Below are positions 7,868-16,929 of a DNA stretch of 41,122 bases, one piece after another (position 1 is the first letter of the stretch; each line of letters begins with the position of its first letter). The stretch is taken from positions 1 through 41,122 of the forward strand of contig CAITYL010000327.1 of assembly GCA_903896595.1 (NCBI GenBank). Reading direction: 5' to 3'. The position numbers and the translations under genes are program-made. This DNA comes from an uncultured Lentisphaerota bacterium (GTDB lineage Bacteria > Verrucomicrobiota > Lentisphaeria > Oligosphaerales > CAITYL01). The notes under the pieces are model-generated. The model was not told where the DNA came from. It did not search any database and was given only the letters and a program-made list of their open reading frames with translations.

Positions 7868-9682
7868 TTAATTATTCGTCAAAAGTGCGTTACCGTGCGG
7901 AGTGTCCGCCGTGGGCAGGGTGATGGTGAAAGTACTGCCCTGTCCTGGAGCACTGTCCACGGTTACCAGGCCGCCGTGGGCCTGCATGATATGCTTGACG
8001 ATCGCCAGGCCCAGGCCGGTGCCGCCGGACTCGCGGCTGCGCGCCCTGTCCACCCGGTAGAACCGTTCAAAAATGCGGGCGTGGTGCTCTGGCGCAATGC
8101 CGCACCCATGATCACGCACACGAAGATGAACGCTGCCGGTCACATCCGACGTAGCGGAGATCGCCACGGTGTCGCTGGTTGGGCTGTACGTTAGCGCGTT
8201 GTCCAACAGGTTCACCACGACTTGGCGCAACAGGTTCGGTTGCGCGCGCACCTGCAAATCCTCGGGACAATCGACGGTGACATTGATCCGCTTCTCCTCC
8301 TGTTTGTGCGCACAGGTTTGAATGGCGGCCTGGACTAGCCCGGCCACGCTGCACCATTCCGGCGCCAAGGCGCCCAGCTCGGCGTCGCGTTCGGCTTTGC
8401 TCAGCAGCAGCAGGTCCTCAATGATCGCCCCCAGGCGCTCGGCCTGCTCGGCAATGATGTTCAGGAACCGCCGCGCCGCCACCGAATCTTCCAAGGCGCC
8501 GTCTTGCAGCGTCTCGACAAAGCCCTGGATCGAGGTGATCGGCGTGCGCAACTCGTGGGAGACATTGGCCACGAATTCGCGACGCAGGTTCTCCAGCCGG
8601 CGGAGCCGGGTGACGTCATTGAGCACAACCACGGCGCCGATGCGGGTGCCACCCGCGTCGCGCAGCATGGCGCCGCGCGCCTGCAGGTAGCGGTCGCCGG
8701 TGTTCTGATGCAACGTCACGTCGCCTTCGCACCCCTCGGGGCTGGCCAGGGCGGACATGGCCATTTCCTGCAACGCCAGGTTGCGGATAACATCCAGCAG
8801 CGTCCGGCCCTGAGCATCACCCTCCTGGATCTCCAGCATCCGCGCCGCCGCCGCGTTGAGCTTCATAATCCGGTACCCGGCGTCTATCGCGATCACCCCT
8901 TCCGTCATGCTGGCCAGGATGGCATTCAGCTCGTTGTGTTGCCGGGACACCGTGCGGAGCCGCTCATCCAGCTGCCCCGCCATACGGTTGAGTCCCTCCG
9001 CCAACGCGTCCATCTCCAAGGAATGCCGGAAACGTAACCGTCCGTCCAGTTCCCCGGCGGCAAAGCAGTCGGTCTGCAGCAACATCCATCGTAGCGGCCG
9101 GGTGATATGGCGCCCCAGCAACAGGCTTAGGGCGGCGGCCACCACCAGAACGGCCAACCCCGCCAAGGCGGCGCCACGATAAATTCGCTTCACGTGCCGG
9201 TCCAGCGCGGTTACCGGCAACGCTGCCCGCAATACGGGTGATGCTGGATCGCCAAACGTGAGTGGCACGGCCACATACACCATGTCCTGGTGCAGGGTCG
9301 TGCTTTGCCGTCGGGCATAGCCAATGCCGCCGTCCATCGCGGTTCGCACTTCGGGGCGGTGCCCATGGTTTTCCATGGCGGCGGGCAACTCGGCCGAATC
9401 TGCCAATACCGCCCCGTCCCGACCAATCAGGGTAAAACGGGTGGATGACTGCCGCGCCAAGACCTTGCAACGCGCATCCGCCAGCGCCGTCCCGCCCTGG
9501 CGCAATGCCTCGTCAAGCGGCAGGCGCATCAGGGACAGCCGGTCTTCCAACGAACTCCGCGCTTCCTGCTCATGGAACCCCGCCACTAATCCCGTGACCA
9601 CCCAGCTCATGGCCAACAGTGAAGACAGTAAGATCAGGACGAACGCTGGGAACACTTGCCAAATTAATCGCAATCGTGCCAT
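7868..9682 (-). CDS. phoR: Phosphate regulon sensor histidine kinase PhoR
   Basis: HAMP and PAS regions, H-box (FVANVSHELRTPITSIQGFVETL), N/G boxes (NLLDNALTYSP, DHGCGIAPEHHARIFERFYRVDRARSRESGGTGLGLAIVKHI). Confidence 0.92.
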   Translation of the reverse strand: MARLRLIWQVFPAFVLILLSSLLAMSWVVTGLVAGFHEQEARSSLEDRLSLMRLPLDEALRQGGTALADARCKVLARQSSTRFTLIGRDGAVLADSAELPAAMENHGHRPEVRTAMDGGIGYARRQSTTLHQDMVYVAVPLTFGDPASPVLRAALPVTALDRHVKRIYRGAALAGLAVLVVAAALSLLLGRHITRPLRWMLLQTDCFAAGELDGRLRFRHSLEMDALAEGLNRMAGQLDERLRTVSRQHNELNAILASMTEGVIAIDAGYRIMKLNAAAARMLEIQEGDAQGRTLLDVIRNLALQEMAMSALASPEGCEGDVTLHQNTGDRYLQARGAMLRDAGGTRIGAVVVLNDVTRLRRLENLRREFVANVSHELRTPITSIQGFVETLQDGALEDSVAARRFLNIIAEQAERLGAIIEDLLLLSKAERDAELGALAPEWCSVAGLVQAAIQTCAHKQEEKRINVTVDCPEDLQVRAQPNLLRQVVVNLLDNALTYSPTSDTVAISATSDVTGSVHLRVRDHGCGIAPEHHARIFERFYRVDRARSRESGGTGLGLAIVKHIMQAHGGLVTVDSAPGQGSTFTITLPTADTPHGNALLTNN

Positions 9683-9687
9683 GCTTA

Positions 9688-10380
9688 TTACTCCCGAAAG
9701 CGATAGCCGACCCCGCGCACAGTGTCAATATGGTCGCCGTAATCGCCCAACTTGCGCCGCAGGCTGACGATCTGCACATCCACGGCTCGCTCGGTCACCG
9801 AATAATCCCCGCCGCGGACGGCATCAATGATCTGGTTGCGTGTCAGCACCCACCCCGGCCGGCGCGCCAGCGCCTGCAAAATGCCAAACTCGGTGAACGT
9901 CAGGTCCACCGGCGTCGTCCCCACCATCACCAAGCGACGGCCCGGATCGATCACCAGCGCGCCCCGGCGCTGGACGGCGTCGTCCCCCGTCTCGGCCGTC
10001 GTGGCGCCGTGCTTGCGCAACACCGCCCGCACCCGCGCCACCAACACCCGTGGACTGAACGGCTTGGTGATGTAGTCGTCCGCTCCCAATTCCAACCCCG
10101 TCACAACATCCGCCTCTTCGCCCTTGGCTGACAGGATGATCACCGGAATGGCCGCCGTCCGCGGGTCGCGCTTGAGCGTGCGACACACGTCCAGCCCATC
10201 GATTCCCGGCAGCATCAGGTCTAGCAGAACCAATTTAGGCATTTGGGTGATCGTGGCTCGCAACGCCTCCTCGCCCGTCATGACACAGCTCACCTGATAC
10301 CCGCTCTTGTCCAGGTTGTACTCGACCAGTTCGAGGATGTTTTTCTCGTCATCTACTACGAGGATGTGTTCCCGCGCCAT
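9688..10380 (-). CDS. phoB: Phosphate regulon response regulator PhoB (OmpR family)
   Basis: MAREHILVVDDEKNILELVEYNLDKSGY...; C-terminal winged helix GGDYSVTERAVDVQIVSLRRKLGDYGDHIDTVRGVGYRF; ATG at 10380 preferred over ORF start 10461. Confidence 0.92.
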   Translation of the reverse strand: MAREHILVVDDEKNILELVEYNLDKSGYQVSCVMTGEEALRATITQMPKLVLLDLMLPGIDGLDVCRTLKRDPRTAAIPVIILSAKGEEADVVTGLELGADDYITKPFSPRVLVARVRAVLRKHGATTAETGDDAVQRRGALVIDPGRRLVMVGTTPVDLTFTEFGILQALARRPGWVLTRNQIIDAVRGGDYSVTERAVDVQIVSLRRKLGDYGDHIDTVRGVGYRFRE

Positions 10381-10458
10381 GGCGATCTCCTTGTGGTCAA
10401 ACCCATCATCCCGGACTCCGCCGCTATTTTGTTGCCTAATGGTAATTTGCCACCCAAT

Positions 10459-10497
10459 CATTACCTGTTGGTTATCGGCACGTTAATTTTCGGTTAA
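10459..10497 (-). promoter_or_regulatory. Candidate Pho box (four hexamers at exact 11-bp spacing)
   Basis: Forward hexamers ggttaa 10492, cgttaa 10481, ggttat 10470, cattac 10459; minus strand TTAACC-N5-TTAACG-N5-ATAACC-N5-GTAATG. Confidence 0.5.
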
Positions 10498-10606
10498 CCA
10501 TTGACGGAACGTAACCGGCGGGATACCTTGTTTCCGAACAGCTGGTTTTGCCGGAGAATCATACCACGGCGGACGCTCAACCGTCGCAACAAAACAGGAA
10601 TGCCCC

Positions 10607-10945
10607 ATGCAGCTCGAAATAATCCGCGCGGATGACACCGTAACCCATCTTACGCTGACAGGGCGCCTGGATCTGGCGGGGGTGCAGAACATTGAAATAG
10701 CCTTTCTGGGCCACACCGCGGCACGGGGGAAGCCGGTGCTGGCGGATCTTTCCGGGGTGGAGTACATGTCCTCTCTCGGTCTGCGCATGTTGCTGGGCGC
10801 TTTTCACGCACTCAAACGTAAGGGGCAAACGTTGCGGCTGTTCCGCCCGCAGACACCGGTTCGGGAGACGCTGCACCTGGCCGGGCTGGATGAGCTACTG
10901 GCGAAGTCGGACGACGTGAATACGGCCCTGCCGTCACTGGGGTAA
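10607..10945 (+). CDS. STAS domain anti-sigma factor antagonist family protein
   Basis: VTHLTLTGRLDLAGVQNIEIAFLGHTAARGKPVLADLSGVEYMSSLGLRMLLGAFHALKRKGQTLRLF. Confidence 0.9.
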   Translation: MQLEIIRADDTVTHLTLTGRLDLAGVQNIEIAFLGHTAARGKPVLADLSGVEYMSSLGLRMLLGAFHALKRKGQTLRLFRPQTPVRETLHLAGLDELLAKSDDVNTALPSLG

Positions 10946-11078
10946 GGCCGGCTAAAAAAACGACGCTATATCACCTGGCGGCGTTGCCGCTGCTGTTATT
11001 TCCCCCGCCCGCGCCTATCCATGAAATCAAAATTCCTATCAGTTCCTGTCGCCAGCTGACGTTCACGAGGGAGAACAA

Positions 11079-11750
11079 ATGCCTCTTAAAAAAACACCAA
11101 CGAGTTCTTTGATTTCGCTGGCCGGAATCGTGTTGCTGGCGCTGCTCCTCAACGGAGCGATCGGTTATTTCGGGTTGCGCTACGTGGATCTCAAGCAGGT
11201 CGAACTGTTGCAGCGCGTGAACCTGCTGACGGATGCAACCGATTTGGCGCGTGAAGCCCAAGTCCACTTCAAGATTCAGGTGCAAGAATGGAAAAACCTG
11301 CTGTTGCGTGGGCAGAATACGCGGGATCTGGCCGGACATCGGGATGCCATGCTGGCGGAAGCCACACAGGTTCAGGAGGCCCTGCGTCAGCTAGGCGTAC
11401 AATCGACCAATCTCAAGCTTGATCACGAAACAGCTTTGATCGGAAAGATCGTCTCTGACCACCAGAGCGTGCTTGCCGCTTATCAGAAGGAATTGCATGG
11501 CACACAACCCGATTCGGCTCAAAATGCCCTAAAATTGGACCGGGCCGTGCGCGGAATTGACCGTTCGCTCAACGACGCCATAGATCAGTTGGCTGGAAGG
11601 TTCAAAGGATTGGCGCATTCGCAGCGACTTGCGGCCGCTGAACAGACGCGTACGGCCATCGAGGTTGTTCATCGCGTCATGGTCGTGGGAACCGCACTGG
11701 CGGTGGCCGTCTTGCTCCTGATGCTTGGCATGGCGAGCCGCAGGAACTGA
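11079..11750 (+). CDS. Membrane protein resembling a chemoreceptor four-helix-bundle sensor domain without a signalling domain
   Basis: 223 aa; N-terminal and C-terminal TM segments flank a helical region with LTDATDLAREAQVHFKIQVQEWKNLLLRGQN. Confidence 0.65.
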   Translation: MPLKKTPTSSLISLAGIVLLALLLNGAIGYFGLRYVDLKQVELLQRVNLLTDATDLAREAQVHFKIQVQEWKNLLLRGQNTRDLAGHRDAMLAEATQVQEALRQLGVQSTNLKLDHETALIGKIVSDHQSVLAAYQKELHGTQPDSAQNALKLDRAVRGIDRSLNDAIDQLAGRFKGLAHSQRLAAAEQTRTAIEVVHRVMVVGTALAVAVLLLMLGMASRRN

Positions 11751-11755
11751 GAGCT

Positions 11756-13366
11756 ATGAATCTCGCCGAATTTCTTCTCCTGCTGTTCGCAGGTTTGGGC
11801 CTGTTTTTCATCGGTGTCAAGCTGATCGGTTCGCACCTCAGCCAGATGGCCGGCCGTGGTTTTCGCAAATGGATTCTGCGCCTGGTTGACACCTCTTGGT
11901 CGGCGTCCCTGCTGGGCATACTGTTTGGCGCCATCACCCAAAGCACGAACGCCGTCACCTTCATCGTCAGCAGCATCATCACGGCCGGGCTGGTGCCCGT
12001 GCGGGTCGCCACGCCGGTCGTGATCTGGGCCAACCTGGGGACCTCGGCCCTGGTGCTCCTGGCTGCGGTGCATCTCCGTTTGTTTGTCTTGACCCTCCTG
12101 GGCGTAATCGGCCTCTGCTATTTCTTCAATATTGAAAAGTCGGGCCGCTATCGGCACGTTGCGGCGGCGCTGCTGGGGGTTGCGCTGCTGTTTCTAGGGC
12201 TGGATTTCATCAAGCAGGGCGTAGCGCCCTTGCGTGAACTCCAGGGGGTGCGGGATTTATTGGGTCTGGCAGCCCAATCCTATGGGCTTGTTTTCATGCT
12301 GGGCGCCGGTCTGGCTCTCGTTGCCCAATCGTCGGCAACTGTGACGGTGGTCGCGGTCACCATGACCAAGATGGGGTTGCTCAGCATGGACTTGACCCTG
12401 ATGGCCATTTATGGGGCGGGGCTGGGTTCAGCCCTGAGTCTGTGGTTCATGATCGCCAACTCGGCCGGTCTGGCCAGGCAACTAGGGTACATCCAAATCT
12501 TTCTCAAAGCTGTTTCCGCCCTATTGATGGTGCTGCTGTTCTCGCTGGAATGCGGTCTTGACGTGCCCCTGATCAAGGCCATGATCACACATCTTTCCGC
12601 CAATCCGAGTTTGCAGGGGGCCTGGGCTTATTTGTTGATGCAACTGCTGGGATGCCTGGTTGTGACGGTCTGGTTTGGCCCGCTGTATCGGTTGGCCCTG
12701 CGGACGTCGCCCACCACCCTGGAAGAAACACTGTCGAAGCCCCAATACCTTTATGAAGAGGCGCTCGATGATGCGGAAACCGCCCTGGACCTGGTTGAAA
12801 AGGAGCAGTTGCGGCAACTGGAGCGCCTGCAGCACTATCTTTCGGGCCAAGACCGGCGTGCGTCGGCATCAGTTACGGAGAACGACGAAAGCGTCGGGAT
12901 CCATGCCGCCAACAAGTCAGTGACCGCGGAGATAGGCGAATTCCTGACCGTACTGATGGACCGAACACAAGATCGCGAAACGCTCAACCGCATGCTGAAC
13001 TTTCAAGCGCGGAATCGCCTTCTGGCCGACCTCCAAGATGGCCTCTTCAGCCTTAATGAACTGCTCTGTCCCGGGCGCGCCGATGACAAGACAGAGGCTG
13101 TCGCGCACGGGATTGTCGAGGGAGTTGATTTTTTGGTTCTGACCTTGCTGGATGCACTAAAGTCACAGGACGAGCAAGACCGGGCGCTGTTTCTCAAGAT
13201 GACGGCTGACCAATCAGAGGTCATGGAACGGATCCGCCGGAAACTCCTGCTCAGCAGTGAGCGGTCGGCGAAGATGCATGAGGCGTTGTTCCGCGCCTCC
13301 AGTCTGTACGAGCGCATGGTCTGGCTGCTGCGGCAGTATTGTTTGCTATGCACCAGCATCCCATAG
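11756..13366 (+). CDS. Na/Pi cotransporter family protein with C-terminal PhoU-like region
   Basis: Two repeats with GAITQSTNAVTFIVSSIITAGLV and LVAQSSATVTVVAVTMTKMGLL; helical C-terminal domain. Confidence 0.87.
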   Translation: MNLAEFLLLLFAGLGLFFIGVKLIGSHLSQMAGRGFRKWILRLVDTSWSASLLGILFGAITQSTNAVTFIVSSIITAGLVPVRVATPVVIWANLGTSALVLLAAVHLRLFVLTLLGVIGLCYFFNIEKSGRYRHVAAALLGVALLFLGLDFIKQGVAPLRELQGVRDLLGLAAQSYGLVFMLGAGLALVAQSSATVTVVAVTMTKMGLLSMDLTLMAIYGAGLGSALSLWFMIANSAGLARQLGYIQIFLKAVSALLMVLLFSLECGLDVPLIKAMITHLSANPSLQGAWAYLLMQLLGCLVVTVWFGPLYRLALRTSPTTLEETLSKPQYLYEEALDDAETALDLVEKEQLRQLERLQHYLSGQDRRASASVTENDESVGIHAANKSVTAEIGEFLTVLMDRTQDRETLNRMLNFQARNRLLADLQDGLFSLNELLCPGRADDKTEAVAHGIVEGVDFLVLTLLDALKSQDEQDRALFLKMTADQSEVMERIRRKLLLSSERSAKMHEALFRASSLYERMVWLLRQYCLLCTSIP

Positions 13367-13488
13367 GCTTTCCATCGGGCAGGTAGATAAGCGCAGCAAT
13401 CGTTTATATTTCCCCCGCCCGACCCAATTCGTGAACTGAAATTCATGGCACCGCCACCCGACAGTGGGTGGCGGCCTGAGGTGCAATC

Positions 13489-14301
13489 ATGGCGGCGATA
13501 ATCGAACATCGGTTTGTGGCGTGTGCTTTCAAGCTGGATTTTCCATTGGCCAGGCTGTCCGCTGAATGGCAGGCCAGTCTGGTGCTGGGTGAGGCCAAGG
13601 AATCGCGGATGAAGCATGCCGTCGGCGGGGGCCGGGTGTTCCTTTACGCCTATGGCGTCCTAGTCTTTCATGATGTCGACCCGCGGGAGCGCGAGGCGGA
13701 GATCGCCGCCTTGGCTCGGGTTTTGGGCATCTCGCTGGCCGAGCAGGTTGCCACCGAGGAATTCCTGGTGGTCGAGGCGGCAGCGGAGAAACCGCATGTC
13801 GAGGAAAGCCGGCTGGTGATCGACCGGCTGACGCCGTCCCGCGCTGCGGTGATCGCCCAACTCCTCGCCCAAAGCGCGGCAATGGAATATTACGAGGAGC
13901 TCACCGGCCTGTGGAAGCAAAAAGTGCTGGAACAGGTCTCCGGCGTGGCCGACAAGGGACGCATTTCCATGTCGCAGTGGCGGCTGAACCGCCTGGTCGG
14001 CGAGGCGCTGGTGGTGCGTACCGAGGTGGTCGGCGTGCTCCATTTACTGGACAAGCCCGACATGATCTGGGACGACCCGGAAATGGACCGGCTCTATGAG
14101 GATCTGCGGGCGGCTTTCGACTTGGCCGACCGTTTCCGGTCGCTGGAGTACAAGCTGCAGTTGACCCAGGAATCGCTAAGCGTTCTGATCTCGACCAAAC
14201 GGGACACGCGCCTCTACCTGGCCGAATGGCTGATCATCCTGCTGATCGTCCTCGAAGTCGCCTTCTCCCTCTTCCAGCGCTTCCACCTCCTCGGCTGGTA
14301 A
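13489..14301 (+). CDS. DUF155 / RMND1-Sif2 family protein
   Basis: VFLYAYGVLVFHDVDPREREAEIAAL..., EESRLVIDRLTPSRAAVIAQLLAQSAAMEYYE, C-terminal TM (LAEWLIILLIVLEVAFSLFQ). Confidence 0.72.
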   Translation: MAAIIEHRFVACAFKLDFPLARLSAEWQASLVLGEAKESRMKHAVGGGRVFLYAYGVLVFHDVDPREREAEIAALARVLGISLAEQVATEEFLVVEAAAEKPHVEESRLVIDRLTPSRAAVIAQLLAQSAAMEYYEELTGLWKQKVLEQVSGVADKGRISMSQWRLNRLVGEALVVRTEVVGVLHLLDKPDMIWDDPEMDRLYEDLRAAFDLADRFRSLEYKLQLTQESLSVLISTKRDTRLYLAEWLIILLIVLEVAFSLFQRFHLLGW

Positions 14302-14307
14302 GCCGCG

Positions 14308-14580
14308 CTACATGCCATGCACGGGGAGAGCGGCGCCGAGAAGGTTATGGCGTAGGTGAACGGGGCGCTTTGAAATGTCCTCGTTCCACGGATTGTCCGG
14401 CGGGAAGACCTGGAGGGCGGCGAGGATCTTGTCCGCCTTGGGTGTATTGAACATCACCGGCTGGGTCACGGCGGGCATGGGCGGCCGTTCCGCGGCGACG
14501 GAGGAGAACGCGAAACCGCCACCGACCAGGACAGCCACGGGCAGGACACCGAGTACATGTTTCAGTGATGCCTTGAACAT
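14308..14580 (-). pseudogene. Truncated secreted protein (N-terminal remnant)
   Basis: Signal peptide MFKASLKHVLGVLPVAVLVGGGFAFSSVAA followed by NTPKADKILAALQVFPPDNPWNEDISKRPVH, then an abrupt short tail and stop. Confidence 0.45.
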
Positions 14581-14853
14581 GGCCACTACCTTTCGTGCCG
14601 AATGCGCATGAACCTGACCGGTCGTGCAAGTGGCGACGCCAAGTACCCTATCCTGTTCATGGAAGCAGGGCAACCTGGTGGTGTGCGGCACCCCACCGTC
14701 GGGACTGGGTTCCGTAAATGATGACTAAGTTCATTGAATACGACCCGGTGTGTCAGTCATCATCTTGGGGGCATTTTGCCAGCGCCGGCATTTGCCTGGT
14801 CATGGGCTAAAAAAGGGCGCGAGGCGGTACTGAAATACGTTTTCCGGTGTCGT

Positions 14854-14879
14854 TAAAAGTGCACGGTCGTGCACTTTTA
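14854..14879. terminator. Perfect inverted repeat with A/T-tract ends, possible bidirectional terminator
   Basis: taaaagtgcac ggtc gtgcacttta-type arms: 11-bp perfect stem. Confidence 0.4.
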
Positions 14880-15117
14880 CCTATCCGCCCAAGCTCAACT
14901 TTACCCGAACTCCTGGTGTTATCAAGCACCAAACCAGATTCCTAGCCACCAGCATCGTGTTTACCTGGTATTGGTCCGGTAAATGTTGCTGTGCGCCGGA
15001 ACAGAGTCATCACCATCTTGGGCAAGGTCTGTGCATGAAGTCGGCCACCATTTCTTGGTCTCTGGCGGGGCAAAAACAGATAGCCATTGCAGGGGGTTGC
15101 CCAAGCCCTCTTTCCGG

Positions 15118-15160
15118 TGCACCTTGTATAGACGGCTCCCGCCGTACTATACAAGGTGCA
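15118..15160. repeat. Long bulged hairpin (14 bp + single-base bulge + 5 bp stem)
   Basis: tgcaccttgtatag acggc tccc gccgt (a) ctatacaaggtgca. Confidence 0.8.
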
Positions 15161-15217
15161 TGTCCCGGTACTTTGCCATGACCCCTTATTTCCGTGCTTG
15201 AATACGTCAGCCACCAC

Positions 15218-15649
15218 CTAGATGCTGATCGACCACTCAGGTCCGGGGACCAGCCCGCGCCCAGGTTCCGGCTGTGGTGCGGGAATTGTGCGTAAACGCA
15301 GATTCCCTTTTTTCACCGCTGCGGCGGCCAGCCTACGCAGGTACGCTTTCCGGCGCCGCTTCTTGTCCTTGCGATACTGTGCCCTAAGCTTGTTCTGGCA
15401 ATAGGCGCACTTCCAGCTCGGGGGCTTGTTCCCCCGCTTGTGCTCGACCTTCCAATTGCCACACTTTCTGCACAGCAATCCCATGGGCAGCCGGGGGCGT
15501 CCGACGGGGGGCTTGTACGGCAAACCGCACCTGGCTTCGATGACATGCACATAATTATCCAGCTTCTTGCGCCAGCGCTTATACGCCTTGCGCTCCTTGC
15601 GGGCCTGAACCTGTTGTGGGGTCAGTGGCTTTGTCTTGCGCTTGGTCAT
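15218..15649 (-). CDS. Small basic zinc-ribbon-like protein, hypothetical
   Basis: 143 aa, CRKCGNWKVEHKRGNKPPSWKCAYCQNK with Lys/Arg-rich flanks. Confidence 0.6.
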   Translation of the reverse strand: MTKRKTKPLTPQQVQARKERKAYKRWRKKLDNYVHVIEARCGLPYKPPVGRPRLPMGLLCRKCGNWKVEHKRGNKPPSWKCAYCQNKLRAQYRKDKKRRRKAYLRRLAAAAVKKGNLRLRTIPAPQPEPGRGLVPGPEWSISI

Positions 15650-15661
15650 GAGGGCATGTGC

Positions 15662-16163
15662 TCAGGTCGGGTCTTTGAGGGCATCTTCCGTGGTCCCTGT
15701 AAAGTCCATTTTCAGCAACGCCAAGTCCTGGGAACTGCGGATCGGATACCCGCGCTGGCGCGGGCCTTTCACATAGCGTCCGTGAAAGAAGTCATCACCA
15801 AAGTGCTCGGAGTTGCTCCCGTGACAGTTCGGTGACAGATTCCTTAGTCCATGGTTCTGCTCCTGGTAGGATCTGGTACTGTTCACGGCGGCACACATAC
15901 CAGGTTGCTCGCTGACCATAGCATAACAGGTTGCCGTTCGGGTGGTTCAATTTTATTCCAGAGACACTTCGCTGCACCATGCATATTGCGTCAAGACACG
16001 GCACATCCCAGGACATGCCCGTCCTGGGCCACAGCACCGGCCAGAAGGCCGCCTTGGATGCAGATCCGGTCCGACCACAGGGCAGGCCCTGATACCGGCA
16101 CAGGGTCGGTTTACGGGTAACGGTGACTGGCTTGCTTTTTGCGTTCTGCTTTTTGGGCGACAT
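15662..16163 (-). pseudogene. Hypothetical protein apparently split by a frameshift
   Basis: N-terminal frame (MSPKKQNAKSKPVTVTRKPTLC...VTELSREQL) and overlapping second frame (SEHFGDDFFHGRYVKGPRQRGYPIRSSQDLALLKMDF...) read as one protein if one shift near 15805-15815 is corrected. Confidence 0.3.
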
Positions 16164-16283
16164 AGGTACACGACGCTCCGTAGGTGTTTGTCATTTTGCT
16201 GTCATGGACCAGTGGCATCCGCCACCGGCGTTACACGGCGCTGGCCTACGTCCAGCACGGTCAGTTGTTCTTAAAGTTGAGAA

Positions 16284-16790
16284 TCACGCGCTGGGTTCTT
16301 GTGGAAGTTCGGCAAGCAAGGCGGTGTGCAGTTTCAGCAGGTAGTCGCCATAGATCCGGCACCGGGCCAGCTCCAGCAGGGCATGCTGCGGGTTGTTGGT
16401 GACGACGCAGGGCAAGCCCTCGATCCTGGTCTCCAGCCGGTACACGACACCGAGCCAGATGGCAACCGGGTCGATGATGACACGGATCAGATCATCGAGC
16501 AGTCCTTGCTGGTTCGGCAGCTGGTTTGGAAGTAGCACGTTGAACAGCAGGGTTACCGGCAGTGACCGCGGGTTAGCGGGCAGGAACGGAATACTTCCGT
16601 GGCATGCGAGGTAAACATCCTCGAACCCCTTCGCGAAACTGTCAGCGGCATATAGCCGGTAACCGTCGGCGATTTCCGGCAGGCGCTGCTCAACGAGCTG
16701 ATGAAACCTTTGTGGTGCGGTGTTGCTAAATCGGCTAATTTGCGTACTGGGTTGGGACGGCTCAGTGTTTTGAACGCTGTTGAAGAACAA
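16284..16790 (-). CDS. Hypothetical protein
   Basis: 168 aa ORF of plausible composition, same strand as neighbouring island genes. Confidence 0.45.
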   Translation of the reverse strand: MFFNSVQNTEPSQPSTQISRFSNTAPQRFHQLVEQRLPEIADGYRLYAADSFAKGFEDVYLACHGSIPFLPANPRSLPVTLLFNVLLPNQLPNQQGLLDDLIRVIIDPVAIWLGVVYRLETRIEGLPCVVTNNPQHALLELARCRIYGDYLLKLHTALLAELPQEPSA

Positions 16791-16794
16791 ATCA

Positions 16795-16820
16795 GAAATT
16801 TCGTCGCCAGGCGAAATTTC
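16795..16820. repeat. Inverted repeat gaaatttcg/cgaaatttc
   Basis: gaaatttcg tcgccagg cgaaatttc; extends to tcag/ctga with one bulge. Confidence 0.75.
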
Positions 16821-16872
16821 CTGAGTTTTTGAAAAAGGGGATAATAGGGGAATAAGTAATTAAGAGGGATCC

Positions 16873-16912
16873 AAGGGAGGAAAGAAGAGAAGGGGGGAAA
16901 AAGGGGGAGAAA
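16873..16912 (+). other. 40-nt uninterrupted purine tract
   Basis: aagggaggaaagaagagaaggggggaaaaagggggagaaa. Confidence 0.9.
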
Positions 16913-16929
16913 TTAAGGAAGACTAGTAA

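Noticed and set aside
15118-15160. Integron attC site
   Set aside because: Bulged hairpin is similar in shape, but the AAC/GTT core and R/L box layout are absent and no integron integrase is visible
14942-15217. 91-aa minus-strand ORF spanning the long hairpin
   Set aside because: Part of the translation is the inverted repeat itself (CTLYSTAGAVYTRCTGK), so coding is unlikely
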